NCBI GenBank assembly: GCA_900549405.1
Contig: URNZ01000020.1
Span: 1 to 28,845, forward strand
Reading direction: 5' to 3'
Source: an uncultured Eubacteriales bacterium
GTDB lineage: Bacteria > Bacillota > Clostridia > Oscillospirales > Oscillospiraceae
Length of the DNA stretch: 28,845 nucleotides
Below are positions 1 through 9,010 of the stretch, in pieces (position 1 is the first letter of the stretch; the number at the start of each line of letters is the position of its first letter). The notes under the pieces are model-generated. The model did not search any database, was not told where the DNA came from, and was given only the letters and a program-made list of their open reading frames with translations. The translations under genes and the position numbers were made by a program.

Positions 1-239
1 ACGTGCTCGCCGTAGCACGCATAGAGGTAGTCCTTCATCTCCGTGCGGTACGGCACGCCGTATTTTTCTGCCACGCCGCCGACATAGCGGTTCTCGCCGC
101 AGCCGACAAACTCGGCGAAGTCGGATTCCTTCGCGTCAATGCCGTATTTCTTCAGCGCACGGACGCCGGTTTTCGCCATGTATTCCTCGGAATCGATCAG
201 CACGCCGTCCATATCGAATAAAACTGCTTTCCAGGCCAT
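1..239 (-). CDS. HAD-superfamily phosphatase, N-terminal part (runs off the window)
   Basis: Only the first 79 codons are present; the gene continues beyond base 1. The protein begins MAWKAVLFDMDGVLIDSEE. This is haloacid dehalogenase motif I (DxDG), with the catalytic nucleophile Asp at residue 9 and the acid/base Asp at residue 11, followed by the start of a helical cap of the beta-phosphoglucomutase/phosphoglycolate phosphatase type. Such enzymes are cytoplasmic Mg-dependent phosphatases or phosphomutases; the substrate cannot be told from this fragment. The ATG at 239-237 has an AGGAGA ribosome binding site at 249-244. It starts about 20 bases after the U-tract of the rplT terminator, and no separate promoter is visible, so expression may rely on read-through. 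Confidence is high for the family and low for any specific enzyme name. Confidence 0.85.
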   Translation of the reverse strand, partial: MAWKAVLFDMDGVLIDSEEYMAKTGVRALKKYGIDAKESDFAEFVGCGENRYVGGVAEKYGVPYRTEMKDYLYACYGEH

Positions 240-253
240 AAAACTCTCCTTAT

Positions 254-289
254 CTATAGAAAAAGGCCGCCATATTGCATATGGCGGCC
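254..289 (-). terminator. Rho-independent terminator of infC-rpmI-rplT
   Basis: An 11-bp perfect stem (265-275 with 279-289, GGCCGCCATAT) with a 3-base loop is followed on the minus strand by TTTTT (264-260). It lies 12 bases after the rplT stop codon. Confidence 0.9.
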
Positions 290-300
290 ATAAAATTTGC

Positions 301-654
301 TTACAGAGCCTTCTTCGCGGTCTCGACGAGAACCTTGAACGCCTCGGGATCGGCGATGGCGAGCTCGCTCAGAGCCTTGCGGTTCATCTCGATGCCGGAC
401 TTCTTGAGGCCGTAGATGAAACGGCTGTAGTTGATGCCGTAGGGAGCGACGGCCGCGGAGATACGGGAGATCCACAGCTGGCGGAAATCTCTCTTCTTCA
501 GCTTGCGGCTGACATACGAATAAACGCCGGACTTTGCAACGGCCTGCTTGGCCATCTTAAAGTGACGGGACTTGGAGCCCCAGTAGGACTTCGCGAGCTT
601 CAGGGTCTTATTTCTTCTTTTGCGCGTCATCATCGCGCCTTTCACTCTTGCCAT
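301..654 (-). CDS. rplT: 50S ribosomal protein L20
   Basis: The 117-residue product is the normal length for L20. It has the typical very basic N-terminus (MARVKGAMMTRKRRNKTLKL, an extended RNA-binding helix reaching into 23S rRNA) and the globular C-terminal half (LWISRISAAVAPYGINYSRF). L20 binds 23S rRNA early in large-subunit assembly. In Firmicutes it also represses its own operon by binding the infC leader. The start ATG has an AGGAGG site 10 bases upstream. It is the last gene of infC-rpmI-rplT, 34 bases after rpmI, and is followed directly by a strong terminator. Confidence 0.98.
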   Translation of the reverse strand: MARVKGAMMTRKRRNKTLKLAKSYWGSKSRHFKMAKQAVAKSGVYSYVSRKLKKRDFRQLWISRISAAVAPYGINYSRFIYGLKKSGIEMNRKALSELAIADPEAFKVLVETAKKAL

Positions 655-688
655 GGTATGTCAGCCTCCTATGTCTTGTGGTAAAATC

Positions 689-898
689 TTATTTATACAG
701 GATCATGCGCTTGATGGCGGCCTCGTTGGTCTTGTCGGCATAGGTGGTGCCGCGCAGAGCCCGCTTCAGCTTGGTGGTCTTGCCGTGGCCATTGAGCAGG
801 TGACGCTTCTTGGTCATGGCGCGCTTGACCTTGCCGCTCTTGGTGAGGGAAAAACGCTTCTTGGCGCCGCTGTGAGTTTTGATCTTGATCTTCGGCAT
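689..898 (-). CDS. rpmI: 50S ribosomal protein L35
   Basis: The 69-residue, Lys/Arg-rich product begins MPKIKIKTHSGAKKRF and contains the family signature KKRHLLNGHGKTTKLKR. It is a late-assembling large-subunit protein. The ribosome binding site AAAGGAG lies upstream of the ATG. It sits between infC (18-base gap) and rplT (34-base gap), the standard order in Firmicutes, and is co-transcribed with both. Confidence 0.97.
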   Translation of the reverse strand: MPKIKIKTHSGAKKRFSLTKSGKVKRAMTKKRHLLNGHGKTTKLKRALRGTTYADKTNEAAIKRMILYK

Positions 899-916
899 AA
901 CAGAGAACTCCTTTAC

Positions 917-1447
917 TTACTTTTTCGTATCTTTGGCAGGCTTGGGGGACAGGAAAATGGACATGTGCCGTCCCTCCAGCTTGGGGCTCTTGTCCACGAC
1001 AGCGATCTCGCCGCAATCCTCAGCAAACTTCATCAGCAGGTCCTGGCCGATGTTGGTGTGCGCCATCTCGCGGCCGCGGAAGCGGACCGTCACCTTGCAG
1101 CGGTTGCCCTCGGACAAAAACTTCTGGGCGTTTCTCAGCTTCACATTGAAGTCGTTCACGTCAATGCTGGGGGACATCCGAACCTCTTTGATCTCCACCA
1201 CGCGCTGATTCTTGCGGGCTTCCTTCTCGCGCTTGGTCTGCTCGAACCGATATTTTCCGTAGTCCATGAGCTTACACACGGGGGGGACGGCGTTGGGAGA
1301 GATCTTCACCAGATCCAGTCCCTGCTCCTCTGCCATGCGCAGAGCCTCCTGCGAGGACACGATGCCCAGCTGTTCTCCGGTGTCAGAGATCAGGCGGACC
1401 TCCTTATCCCGGATTTCTTCATTGGTTTGATGACCTGTGTTAGCGAT
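917..1447 (-). CDS. infC: Translation initiation factor IF-3 (ATC start codon)
   Basis: The product is a full-length IF-3 of 176 residues with the N-domain (TNEEIRDKEVRLI), the interdomain linker rich in Lys/Arg (FEQTKREKEARKNQRVVEIKE, about residues 70-90) and the C-domain (VKLRNAQKFLSEG, VTVRFRGREMAH). IF-3 keeps 30S subunits free and proofreads the start codon. The start is placed at the ATC at 1447-1445, because GGAGGTG (1461-1455) lies exactly 7 bases upstream and the protein then begins at the normal IF-3 N-terminus (ANTGHQTNEEIR). An in-frame ATG at 1540 would add 31 unrelated residues that cover the leader hairpins. Non-AUG starts (AUU, AUC, AUA) on infC are known to make IF-3 autoregulate its own synthesis by rejecting such codons. 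Confidence 0.95.
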   Translation of the reverse strand: MANTGHQTNEEIRDKEVRLISDTGEQLGIVSSQEALRMAEEQGLDLVKISPNAVPPVCKLMDYGKYRFEQTKREKEARKNQRVVEIKEVRMSPSIDVNDFNVKLRNAQKFLSEGNRCKVTVRFRGREMAHTNIGQDLLMKFAEDCGEIAVVDKSPKLEGRHMSIFLSPKPAKDTKK

Positions 1448-1461
1448 GGGAAAGCACCTCC

Positions 1462-1599
1462 AGACAAAATAAAAATACGGCTGCCGGTAAGGCCCCCGTA
1501 TCACAACAAAACAACGCCGGAAACCCGGCGGTATCTTCATGTTGACCCGTTGGCTCTGGCCTGGGGTGAGGACGAGGAACCGTACCTACTTTCTTGTAC
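1462..1599 (-). promoter_or_regulatory. infC operon 5' leader, probable L20-type autoregulatory leader
   Basis: About 140 bases separate the predicted transcription start (near 1599) from the infC ribosome binding site, and they hold no gene. On the transcribed strand there are two hairpins, each followed by a U-rich stretch. The first is CGCCGG/CCGGCG (1530-1515), followed by TTGTTTTGTTGTG. The second is ATACGG...CCGTAT (1501-1475), followed by TTTTATTTTG, and it ends just before the Shine-Dalgarno. The second looks like an attenuator terminator. Firmicutes infC operons commonly carry an L20-binding leader in this position; assignment to that family here rests on position and layout, not on a covariance match. 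Confidence 0.6.
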
Positions 1600-1605
1600 C
1601 CGGAT

Positions 1606-1634
1606 AGTTTACCACCGGACAAGCCGCTTGTCAA
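1606..1634 (-). promoter_or_regulatory. infC-rpmI-rplT promoter
   Basis: A perfect -35 TTGACA (1634-1629) and a -10 TAAACT (1611-1606) are separated by 17 bases. The promoter starts 14 bases after the ATP synthase terminator stem. Confidence 0.8.
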
Positions 1635-1637
1635 GCA

Positions 1638-1673
1638 AAATTTTAAAATTCCCGGTCCTTTCGGACCGGGAAT
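1638..1673 (-). terminator. ATP synthase operon terminator
   Basis: A perfect 11-bp stem ATTCCCGGTCC/GGACCGGGAAT (1673-1663 with 1658-1648) with a GAAA tetraloop is followed on the minus strand by TTTAAAATTTT. It lies 7 bases after the atpC stop. Confidence 0.88.
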
Positions 1674-1679
1674 CCCAAA

Positions 1680-2096
1680 TTATTTTGTGTCGTGTATCTG
1701 GCTGACCTTCAGGCGGTTGATGGCCCGGGCCAGGGTAGCCTGGGCGAACTTATACTCCTGAATGGTCTGCTTCTGCAAGATGGCCTCCCGGGCGCGGGCC
1801 TCCGCCCGTTTGGCCCGGTTGGCGTCGATCTCGTCGGGGCGCTCGGCGGAGTCGGCCAGCACCAGCACCTCATTGTTCTCCACCTTGATGAGGCCCCCGG
1901 ACACGGCGGCGGTGCGCCGCTCCCCGCTGGGCAGGGTGACGCTCATGGCCCCGGGAATCAGGGCGGCGATGGTGTTGCTGTGGCCGGCCAGGATGCCCAT
2001 GGAGCCGTCCACCGCCGGGACGGTCAGGCTGACGCACGGCCCCTCGTAAAAGGGCCGGTCTGCGGCCAGCACCCGCAGATGGAACTCCTTGGCCAT
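1680..2096 (-). CDS. atpC: F1 ATP synthase epsilon subunit
   Basis: The 138-residue product has the N-terminal beta-sandwich of F1 epsilon (FHLRVLAADRPFYEG, then AVDGSMGILAGHSNTIAAL, the family signature) and a C-terminal Ala-rich helical hairpin (RAKRAEARAREAILQ). Epsilon couples the gamma shaft to the c-ring and can inhibit ATP hydrolysis. The ATG follows the atpD stop codon without a gap, and its ribosome binding site (GGAGGGAG) lies inside the end of atpD, so the two are translationally coupled. It is the last gene of the operon and is followed by the terminator. Confidence 0.97.
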   Translation of the reverse strand: MAKEFHLRVLAADRPFYEGPCVSLTVPAVDGSMGILAGHSNTIAALIPGAMSVTLPSGERRTAAVSGGLIKVENNEVLVLADSAERPDEIDANRAKRAEARAREAILQKQTIQEYKFAQATLARAINRLKVSQIHDTK

Positions 2097-4405
<2,309 letters not shown>

Positions 4406-4406
4406 G

Positions 4407-6173
4407 TCACTCACCACACTGTTCCGGCGAATTCCGCCTGGTCAAAAATGCCTTTGCCAGCTTCAGGATCTCCTGCCGGTCCTCGTCGGGCAGCTTGCCC
4501 GTCTGGTCGATGCGCTGGCACAGGTCGGGGGCCTGGCCCTCCAACTCCTCGATCAGGTCCTGCTGGGCCTGGTCGATCTGGTCGATGGGCACGTCCTGGA
4601 ACAGGTGGCCCAGGGCGGCCACCAGGGTGACGACCTGCTGGTGCTGGTTCAGGGGGTGATACTGCCGCTGGCGCAGCAGACGCATCAGGCCCTGGCCATA
4701 GACCAGCTGGCGCTTGGTCACCTCGTCCAGGTCGCTGGAGAACTGGGTGAACACCTCCATCTCCCGGTATTGGGCCAGGTCCAGGCGGATGGCTCCGGCG
4801 GCGGACTTCATGGCCTTGGTCTGGGCGTCGCCGCCCACACGGGACACGGACAGGCCCACGTTCACGGCGGGGCGCTGGCCGGAGAAGAACAGGTTGCTCT
4901 CCAGAAACAGCTGGCCGTCGGTGATGGAGATGATGTTGGTGGGGATATAGGCGGACACGTCGCCGGCCTGGGTCTCCACAATGGGCAGGGCGGTCATGCT
5001 GCCGCCCCCCAGCTCGTCAGACAGGTGGGCCGAACGCTCCAGCAGACGGGAGTGGAGATAGAACACGTCGCCGGGATAGGCCTCACGGCCCGGGGAGCGC
5101 TCCAGCAGCAGGCTCAGGGCACGATAGGCGATGGCGTGCTTGGACAGGTCGTCATAGACGATGAGCACGTCCCGGCCCTGATACATGAAATACTCGCCCA
5201 GGGCGCACCCGGCGTAGGGGGCGATGTACTGCAGAGAGGCGGGGGCGCTGGCGGGGGCGTTTACCACCACGGTATAGTCCATGGCCCCCCGGCGGGTCAG
5301 GTTCTGCACCAGCTGGGCCACGGAGCTGTCCTTCTGGCCGATGGCCACATAGATGCACACCACGTTCTTGCCCTTCTGGTTCAGGATGGTGTCCAGAGCG
5401 ATGGCCGTCTTGCCCGTCTGCCGGTCACCGATGATCAGCTCGCGCTGGCCCCGGCCGATGGGGAACATGGCGTCGATGGCCAGCAGGCCGGTCTCCATGG
5501 GGGTGTTCACCGGCTGGCGGTCCAGGATGCCCGGGGCCGCCGCCTCGATGGGGCGATACTGGTCGGGGGTGATGTCCCCTTTGCCGTCTTCGGGGACGCC
5601 CAGGGCGTCCACTACCCGGCCCAGATAGCCCTCGGCCACCGGCATTCCGGCGGTCTTGCCCGTGCGGCGGACGATGCTGCCCTGGGCGATGTCCTCGCTG
5701 CCGCCGAACAGGATGCAGCCCACGCAGTCCCGGCGCAGGTCCTGCACCATGCCCTTCACGCCGTTTGAAAAGACCAGGATCTCGCCATACTCCGCCCGCT
5801 CCAGGCCGGAGACGGTGGCGATCTCGTCGCCCACGGTGAGCACCTGGCCCACCTCCTCCGCCTGGGCGGCGGGGGTCCAGTTTTCAATGGCCTGGCGCAT
5901 CAGGGGGACGATGTTCTCCTGGCCGGGCTCCAGCTGCTGCATCCGCTCCTGGAACTGGCGCATGCGCCCCTCCAGGCTCCAGTCGTATACGTCGGAACCG
6001 GCCTTCAGGCGAAAGCCCTTTTCCAGGCTGTCGTCCTGCTGCCAGGTCAGCTCCGGCTCCTGGCCATAGGTCCGCTTTAAAAAGGCCAACAGGCGGCTGC
6101 GCTGCTTGTCCGTGGGGGCCTTGGCGCTTTGCAGAACGGCGATCAGCTTCTCGTCACTGCTCTGTGTGCTCAT
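4407..6173 (-). CDS. atpA: F1 ATP synthase alpha subunit with an N-terminal fused delta (AtpH) C-terminal domain
   Basis: The 588-residue product is about 80 residues longer than a normal alpha. Residues 86-588 are a complete alpha: an N-terminal helix (NIVPLMRQAIENW), the crown domain (VGQVLTVGDEIATVSGL), the P-loop GDRQTGKT at 249-256, ERSPGREAYPGDVFYLHSRLLER, and the C-terminal helical domain. Residues 5-80 resemble the C-terminal domain of the delta/OSCP subunit. The stretch DDSLEKGFRLKAGSDVYDWS then LEGRMRQF aligns with the delta signature (DxSLxGGxxxxxGDxVxDxSxxGRLxxL), preceded by a helix matching the LxxxL(E)KxxGxxxxL region. No separate atpH exists between atpF and atpA, where it normally lies, and the delta N-terminal domain is absent from the operon. 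The start ATG at 6173 has GGGGGAG 6 bases upstream and overlaps atpF by 20 bases. That the fused domain joins alpha to the b stalk is inferred. Confidence 0.95.
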   Translation of the reverse strand: MSTQSSDEKLIAVLQSAKAPTDKQRSRLLAFLKRTYGQEPELTWQQDDSLEKGFRLKAGSDVYDWSLEGRMRQFQERMQQLEPGQENIVPLMRQAIENWTPAAQAEEVGQVLTVGDEIATVSGLERAEYGEILVFSNGVKGMVQDLRRDCVGCILFGGSEDIAQGSIVRRTGKTAGMPVAEGYLGRVVDALGVPEDGKGDITPDQYRPIEAAAPGILDRQPVNTPMETGLLAIDAMFPIGRGQRELIIGDRQTGKTAIALDTILNQKGKNVVCIYVAIGQKDSSVAQLVQNLTRRGAMDYTVVVNAPASAPASLQYIAPYAGCALGEYFMYQGRDVLIVYDDLSKHAIAYRALSLLLERSPGREAYPGDVFYLHSRLLERSAHLSDELGGGSMTALPIVETQAGDVSAYIPTNIISITDGQLFLESNLFFSGQRPAVNVGLSVSRVGGDAQTKAMKSAAGAIRLDLAQYREMEVFTQFSSDLDEVTKRQLVYGQGLMRLLRQRQYHPLNQHQQVVTLVAALGHLFQDVPIDQIDQAQQDLIEELEGQAPDLCQRIDQTGKLPDEDRQEILKLAKAFLTRRNSPEQCGE

Positions 6174-6657
6174 GGCCGCTCCCCCTCTCCGCCGCGTTCA
6201 GGAACTGGTCCAGGGCGTCGCCGTCAGACTGGAGCACCAGCTTCTCCGCCGCCGTCACCGCCAGCTCCTGAAGCTCCTTCTGGGTGTCCTGCACCGCCTT
6301 GTCGTGATAGCGCTCGGCGGCCTGGCGGGCCGTGGCCAGAATGGCCTGGGCCTGCTTGTCGGCCTCGTCCATGCGCTGCTGGGCGGCCCGCTTCATGGTC
6401 TGCTGGGCCTGGGCTTTCTCCTGGCGGATCTCCTCACCGGCCTGCTTCAGCTGCTGGCGATATTCCTCCTCGGTCTTCTTGGCCTGGTCCAGCCGCTGCT
6501 GGGCCTCGTTCTCCATCTGGCGGTAGTGCTCCTCCCGCTGGTCCATAAACTTGCGCACCGGGTGGTACAGCAGGAAATACAGGCCCCCCGCCAGAATGGC
6601 GAAGTTCAGCAGGTGAAGGATGATCTGCTGCCAGTCAATATTCAGTGGGATATTCAC
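6154..6657 (-). CDS. atpF: F0 ATP synthase subunit b
   Basis: The 167-residue product has one N-terminal membrane helix (about residues 10-30, IILHLLNFAILAGGLYFLLY) followed by PVRKFMDQRE and a long charged coiled coil rich in Ala, Gln, Lys and Glu. This is the normal architecture of the b-subunit peripheral stalk. The start is GTG at 6657 with AGGTG 7 bases upstream; 15 bases separate it from atpE. The 3' end overlaps atpA by 20 bases. There is no b-delta fusion as in mycobacteria: the C-terminus (LDQFLNAAERGSGHEHTEQ) shows no OSCP domain, so the only delta-like sequence is the one fused to AtpA. Confidence 0.95.
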   Translation of the reverse strand: MNIPLNIDWQQIILHLLNFAILAGGLYFLLYHPVRKFMDQREEHYRQMENEAQQRLDQAKKTEEEYRQQLKQAGEEIRQEKAQAQQTMKRAAQQRMDEADKQAQAILATARQAAERYHDKAVQDTQKELQELAVTAAEKLVLQSDGDALDQFLNAAERGSGHEHTEQ

Positions 6658-6672
6658 GGCGCTTCACCTACC

Positions 6673-7098
<426 letters not shown>

Positions 7099-7112
7099 TT
7101 AAAAGCTCCGGC

Positions 7113-7976
7113 TCACGCCGCCTGGGGTGTGTTCTCATGGCTGTGCCGCCGCGCCCGGGCATGCTTGGGCTCCTGCTCCGTCTCCGGCTCGGGCTGGGAC
7201 ACCTCGCCATAGAACATGGCGGTGAGCATGGTCAGCACATAGCTCTGGATCACTGCGTGGAGCAGGGTAAACAGCACGCCCACCACCACGGGGAGGATAT
7301 AGCTCAGGTTGATGTAGTAATACACCAGCTCCGTCACCAGCAGGCCGCTGAGCAGGGCGCCGAAGAGACGAAAGCTCATGGAGATGGGCAGGGAGAACTC
7401 CTTCAGCGTGGCCTTCACGCCCTTGATGCCGTTGCCCGCGATGCCGCCGGACAGGATGACCACATAGGACAGACAGCCCAGAGCGATGGCCCCGTTCACG
7501 TCGGACAGGGGGGCGGGCAGGGTGATGGCCCGTCCAGCGGTGGTGATGGCCTGAAAGCCGAACAGTTCGAACAGGGTGCCCACAAAGATATAGACGCCCG
7601 CGCCGAAGATGTACGCCCCCAAAAACCGGTTCATCCGGGGGGAGGACGTCTTGGCCATGCGGTCAAACAGACCCACGACCTCCTCCAGCACCAGCTGGCA
7701 TCGGCCCGGGACATATTTGAACCGGGGGATCCAGAAGACCCGCAGCACCGCCGCCGCGATCAACAGGATCGCCGTGACCACAAAGCCCGAAATGAGCCCT
7801 GGGTTCACCGCCTTCCAGCCCAGCAGATCGATCCGGTTCTCGTTGTGGAGCACCGCGTCCCGCATGGTCTGCTGAATGGTCTCTGACTGACCGGCATGGT
7901 TCCCGGTGATGATAGAGGCCGCCAGCAGCACCGCCACGATCAACAGCCACAGCAGCACTTTTTTCCGTTCTTTCAT
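7113..7976 (-). CDS. atpB: F0 ATP synthase subunit a
   Basis: The 287-residue polytopic membrane protein contains the essential Arg of subunit a in SFRLFGALLSG (Arg203) and the last-helix signature AVIQSYVLTMLTAMFYGE. An N-terminal membrane helix (about 7-24) is followed by a loop and further membrane segments. The C-terminus carries a charged His/Arg/Glu-rich tail (ETEQEPKHARARRHSHE). Subunit a forms the two half-channels next to the c-ring. The ATG at 7976 is preferred because GAGG lies 8 bases upstream; an ATG at 7982 and a GTG at 8003 are alternatives. It is the first gene of the operon; no atpI is present upstream. Confidence 0.95.
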   Translation of the reverse strand: MKERKKVLLWLLIVAVLLAASIITGNHAGQSETIQQTMRDAVLHNENRIDLLGWKAVNPGLISGFVVTAILLIAAAVLRVFWIPRFKYVPGRCQLVLEEVVGLFDRMAKTSSPRMNRFLGAYIFGAGVYIFVGTLFELFGFQAITTAGRAITLPAPLSDVNGAIALGCLSYVVILSGGIAGNGIKGVKATLKEFSLPISMSFRLFGALLSGLLVTELVYYYINLSYILPVVVGVLFTLLHAVIQSYVLTMLTAMFYGEVSQPEPETEQEPKHARARRHSHENTPQAA

Positions 7977-8052
7977 GTTCATCGCCTCGTTTTCACGTTG
8001 CACTTTCCAGGTTTCCCTACTCTGATAATAGGTAACCCTTCAATCCACCCGT

Positions 8053-8080
8053 ATTATACTCTTCGCTTTTCTGAATGCAA
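8053..8080 (-). promoter_or_regulatory. ATP synthase operon promoter
   Basis: The -10 is a perfect TATAAT (8058-8053) and the -35 is TTGCAT (8080-8075), with a 16-base spacer. Transcription would start near 8046, about 70 bases before atpB. Confidence 0.75.
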
Positions 8081-8284
8081 GCATTTTGAAGTGATTTTTT
8101 ATTCATTGACTGATATCTTTACGCTATCTAAACACAGTCTACACTCTGTATACAGATAAATACAGCGCGGCCTGTTTTTTCCCATAATACAGCCCCGCCG
8201 TCGCTTTTCCGTCAGCTCATTCCCTGCCTGCACTTTTAAGGCCGACTATAAATGGACCGTTTTCAAAAGAGAAACACTACATGT
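8081..8284. other. Intergenic region between divergent atpB and zinc-ribbon gene
   Basis: This gene-free stretch of about 200 bases is more AT-rich than its surroundings. I see no credible coding frame. It contains a perfect 12-bp palindrome TCTGTATACAGA (8145-8156), roughly 65 bases upstream of the atp -35 box. This could be a regulator binding site for either of the divergent promoters, but nothing identifies the regulator. Confidence 0.4.
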
Positions 8285-8313
8285 TTGATTCCATCTGACT
8301 TATTTGTTATAAT
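8285..8313 (+). promoter_or_regulatory. Promoter of the zinc-ribbon membrane protein gene
   Basis: The -35 is TTGATT (8285-8290) and the -10 is a perfect TATAAT (8308-8313), with a 17-base spacer. It lies about 95 bases before the start codon. Confidence 0.65.
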
Positions 8314-8408
8314 CGCGATGTAACAGCATACAAATCGCTGGCATTCTGCATTTGAACCGTGCAATGCGATAAACACAGGCACAAAAATATAGTAGAGGGT
8401 GTGTCAAA

Positions 8409-8663
8409 ATGACGCCATACCGCTGGAGAATATGGGCTGTGCTGCTGTGGATCGGCTCTCTTTTTGTGCCGAGGGTCATAGCAGCTATCGATATCCCGGG
8501 GACAAAGATCATAGCATTTTTTCTTCTGATCGCTGGCTTCGGTTCGGTCATCTTTGGGACCCTGAAATATTGGCGCTGCCCGGAATGCGGAGGGTTTCTG
8601 CGGTGGGACCGCTTTTTCACTCTGTCAGACTGCCCACATTGCGGATACAAGTTTGAACAGTGA
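8409..8663 (+). CDS. Small membrane protein with C-terminal zinc ribbon
   Basis: The 84-residue hypothetical protein has two membrane segments (about residues 7-26 and 33-50), then a four-cysteine zinc ribbon: CPECGG at about 57 and CPHCG near the C-terminus. The layout resembles small zinc-ribbon membrane proteins of unknown role in Firmicutes. An AGAGGG site lies 9 bases before the ATG, and a good promoter lies upstream. Its DNA is less GC-rich than the flanking genes. An overlapping frame starting at 8399 gives a Cys/Arg-rich product with no domain pattern and is not favoured. Function unknown. Confidence 0.7.
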   Translation: MTPYRWRIWAVLLWIGSLFVPRVIAAIDIPGTKIIAFFLLIAGFGSVIFGTLKYWRCPECGGFLRWDRFFTLSDCPHCGYKFEQ

Positions 8664-8675
8664 AAATTTGTCTGC

Positions 8676-8704
8676 TTGACAATCCCATTTTCCAGTGATA
8701 TAGT
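8676..8704 (+). promoter_or_regulatory. thrS promoter
   Basis: A perfect -35 TTGACA (8676-8681), a 17-base spacer and TATAGT (8699-8704). Transcription should start near 8711, at the beginning of the T-box leader. Confidence 0.85.
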
Positions 8705-8710
8705 ACCCCT

Positions 8711-8965
8711 GTTAATATGGCTGAGACGGAGAAGCATCCGCTGGAGGCGCACAGAGAGGGACATGCTTGCTGGAATTGTCCTGCGTCTGAAGGACGGACG
8801 TACCACTCCCGAGCTGCCCGGGACTTGAATCTAACCGGGACGGGCCCGCCCGTTACAGCGGTCACTGAGAAAGCGGCGGTTTTAAGAGAACCGCAAGCAG
8901 GGTGGAACCGTGGAGCGTTTATTGCGCCTCACCCCTGGACAACAACAGGGGTGAGGCGCTTTTTG
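8711..8965 (+). ncRNA. T-box leader, threonine-responsive
   Basis: The leader contains the conserved T-box core AGGGTGGAACCGTGG (8899-8913), whose UGGA pairs with the NCCA end of uncharged tRNA. It is followed by a strong terminator hairpin, GCGCCTCACCCCTG (8924-8937) with CAGGGGTGAGGCGC (8946-8959), and TTTTT. Stem I spans roughly 8715-8815, with an AGAGAG motif at 8751-8756. The presumed specifier is ACC (8802-8804, threonine), followed by the A commonly found after specifiers. It precedes thrS. When tRNA-Thr is uncharged, the antiterminator forms and thrS is transcribed. Confidence 0.92.
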
Positions 8966-9010
8966 CTTTGCCCCAGGGGCGGCAGAGCCGCCGGGAAAGG
9001 AGAATTTCAC

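Noticed and set aside
1448..1540. N-terminal extension of IF-3 from the ATG at 1540
   Set aside because: The extra 31 residues are unlike any IF-3 and cover the leader hairpins; the Shine-Dalgarno is placed for the ATC at 1447.
6154..6657. b-delta fusion in atpF
   Set aside because: AtpF is of normal length and its C-terminus has no delta/OSCP pattern; the delta-like part is in AtpA.
8399..8656. Alternative 85-codon frame overlapping the zinc-ribbon gene
   Set aside because: The frame starting at 8409 has membrane helices and two CxxC pairs with a proper ribosome binding site; the alternative has none of these.
8717..9010. N-terminal extension of ThrRS (possible hidden TGS domain)
   Set aside because: The frame stays open, but this region is the T-box leader with its terminator. 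The translated residues do not resemble TGS, and the ribosome binding site belongs to the ATG at 9011.
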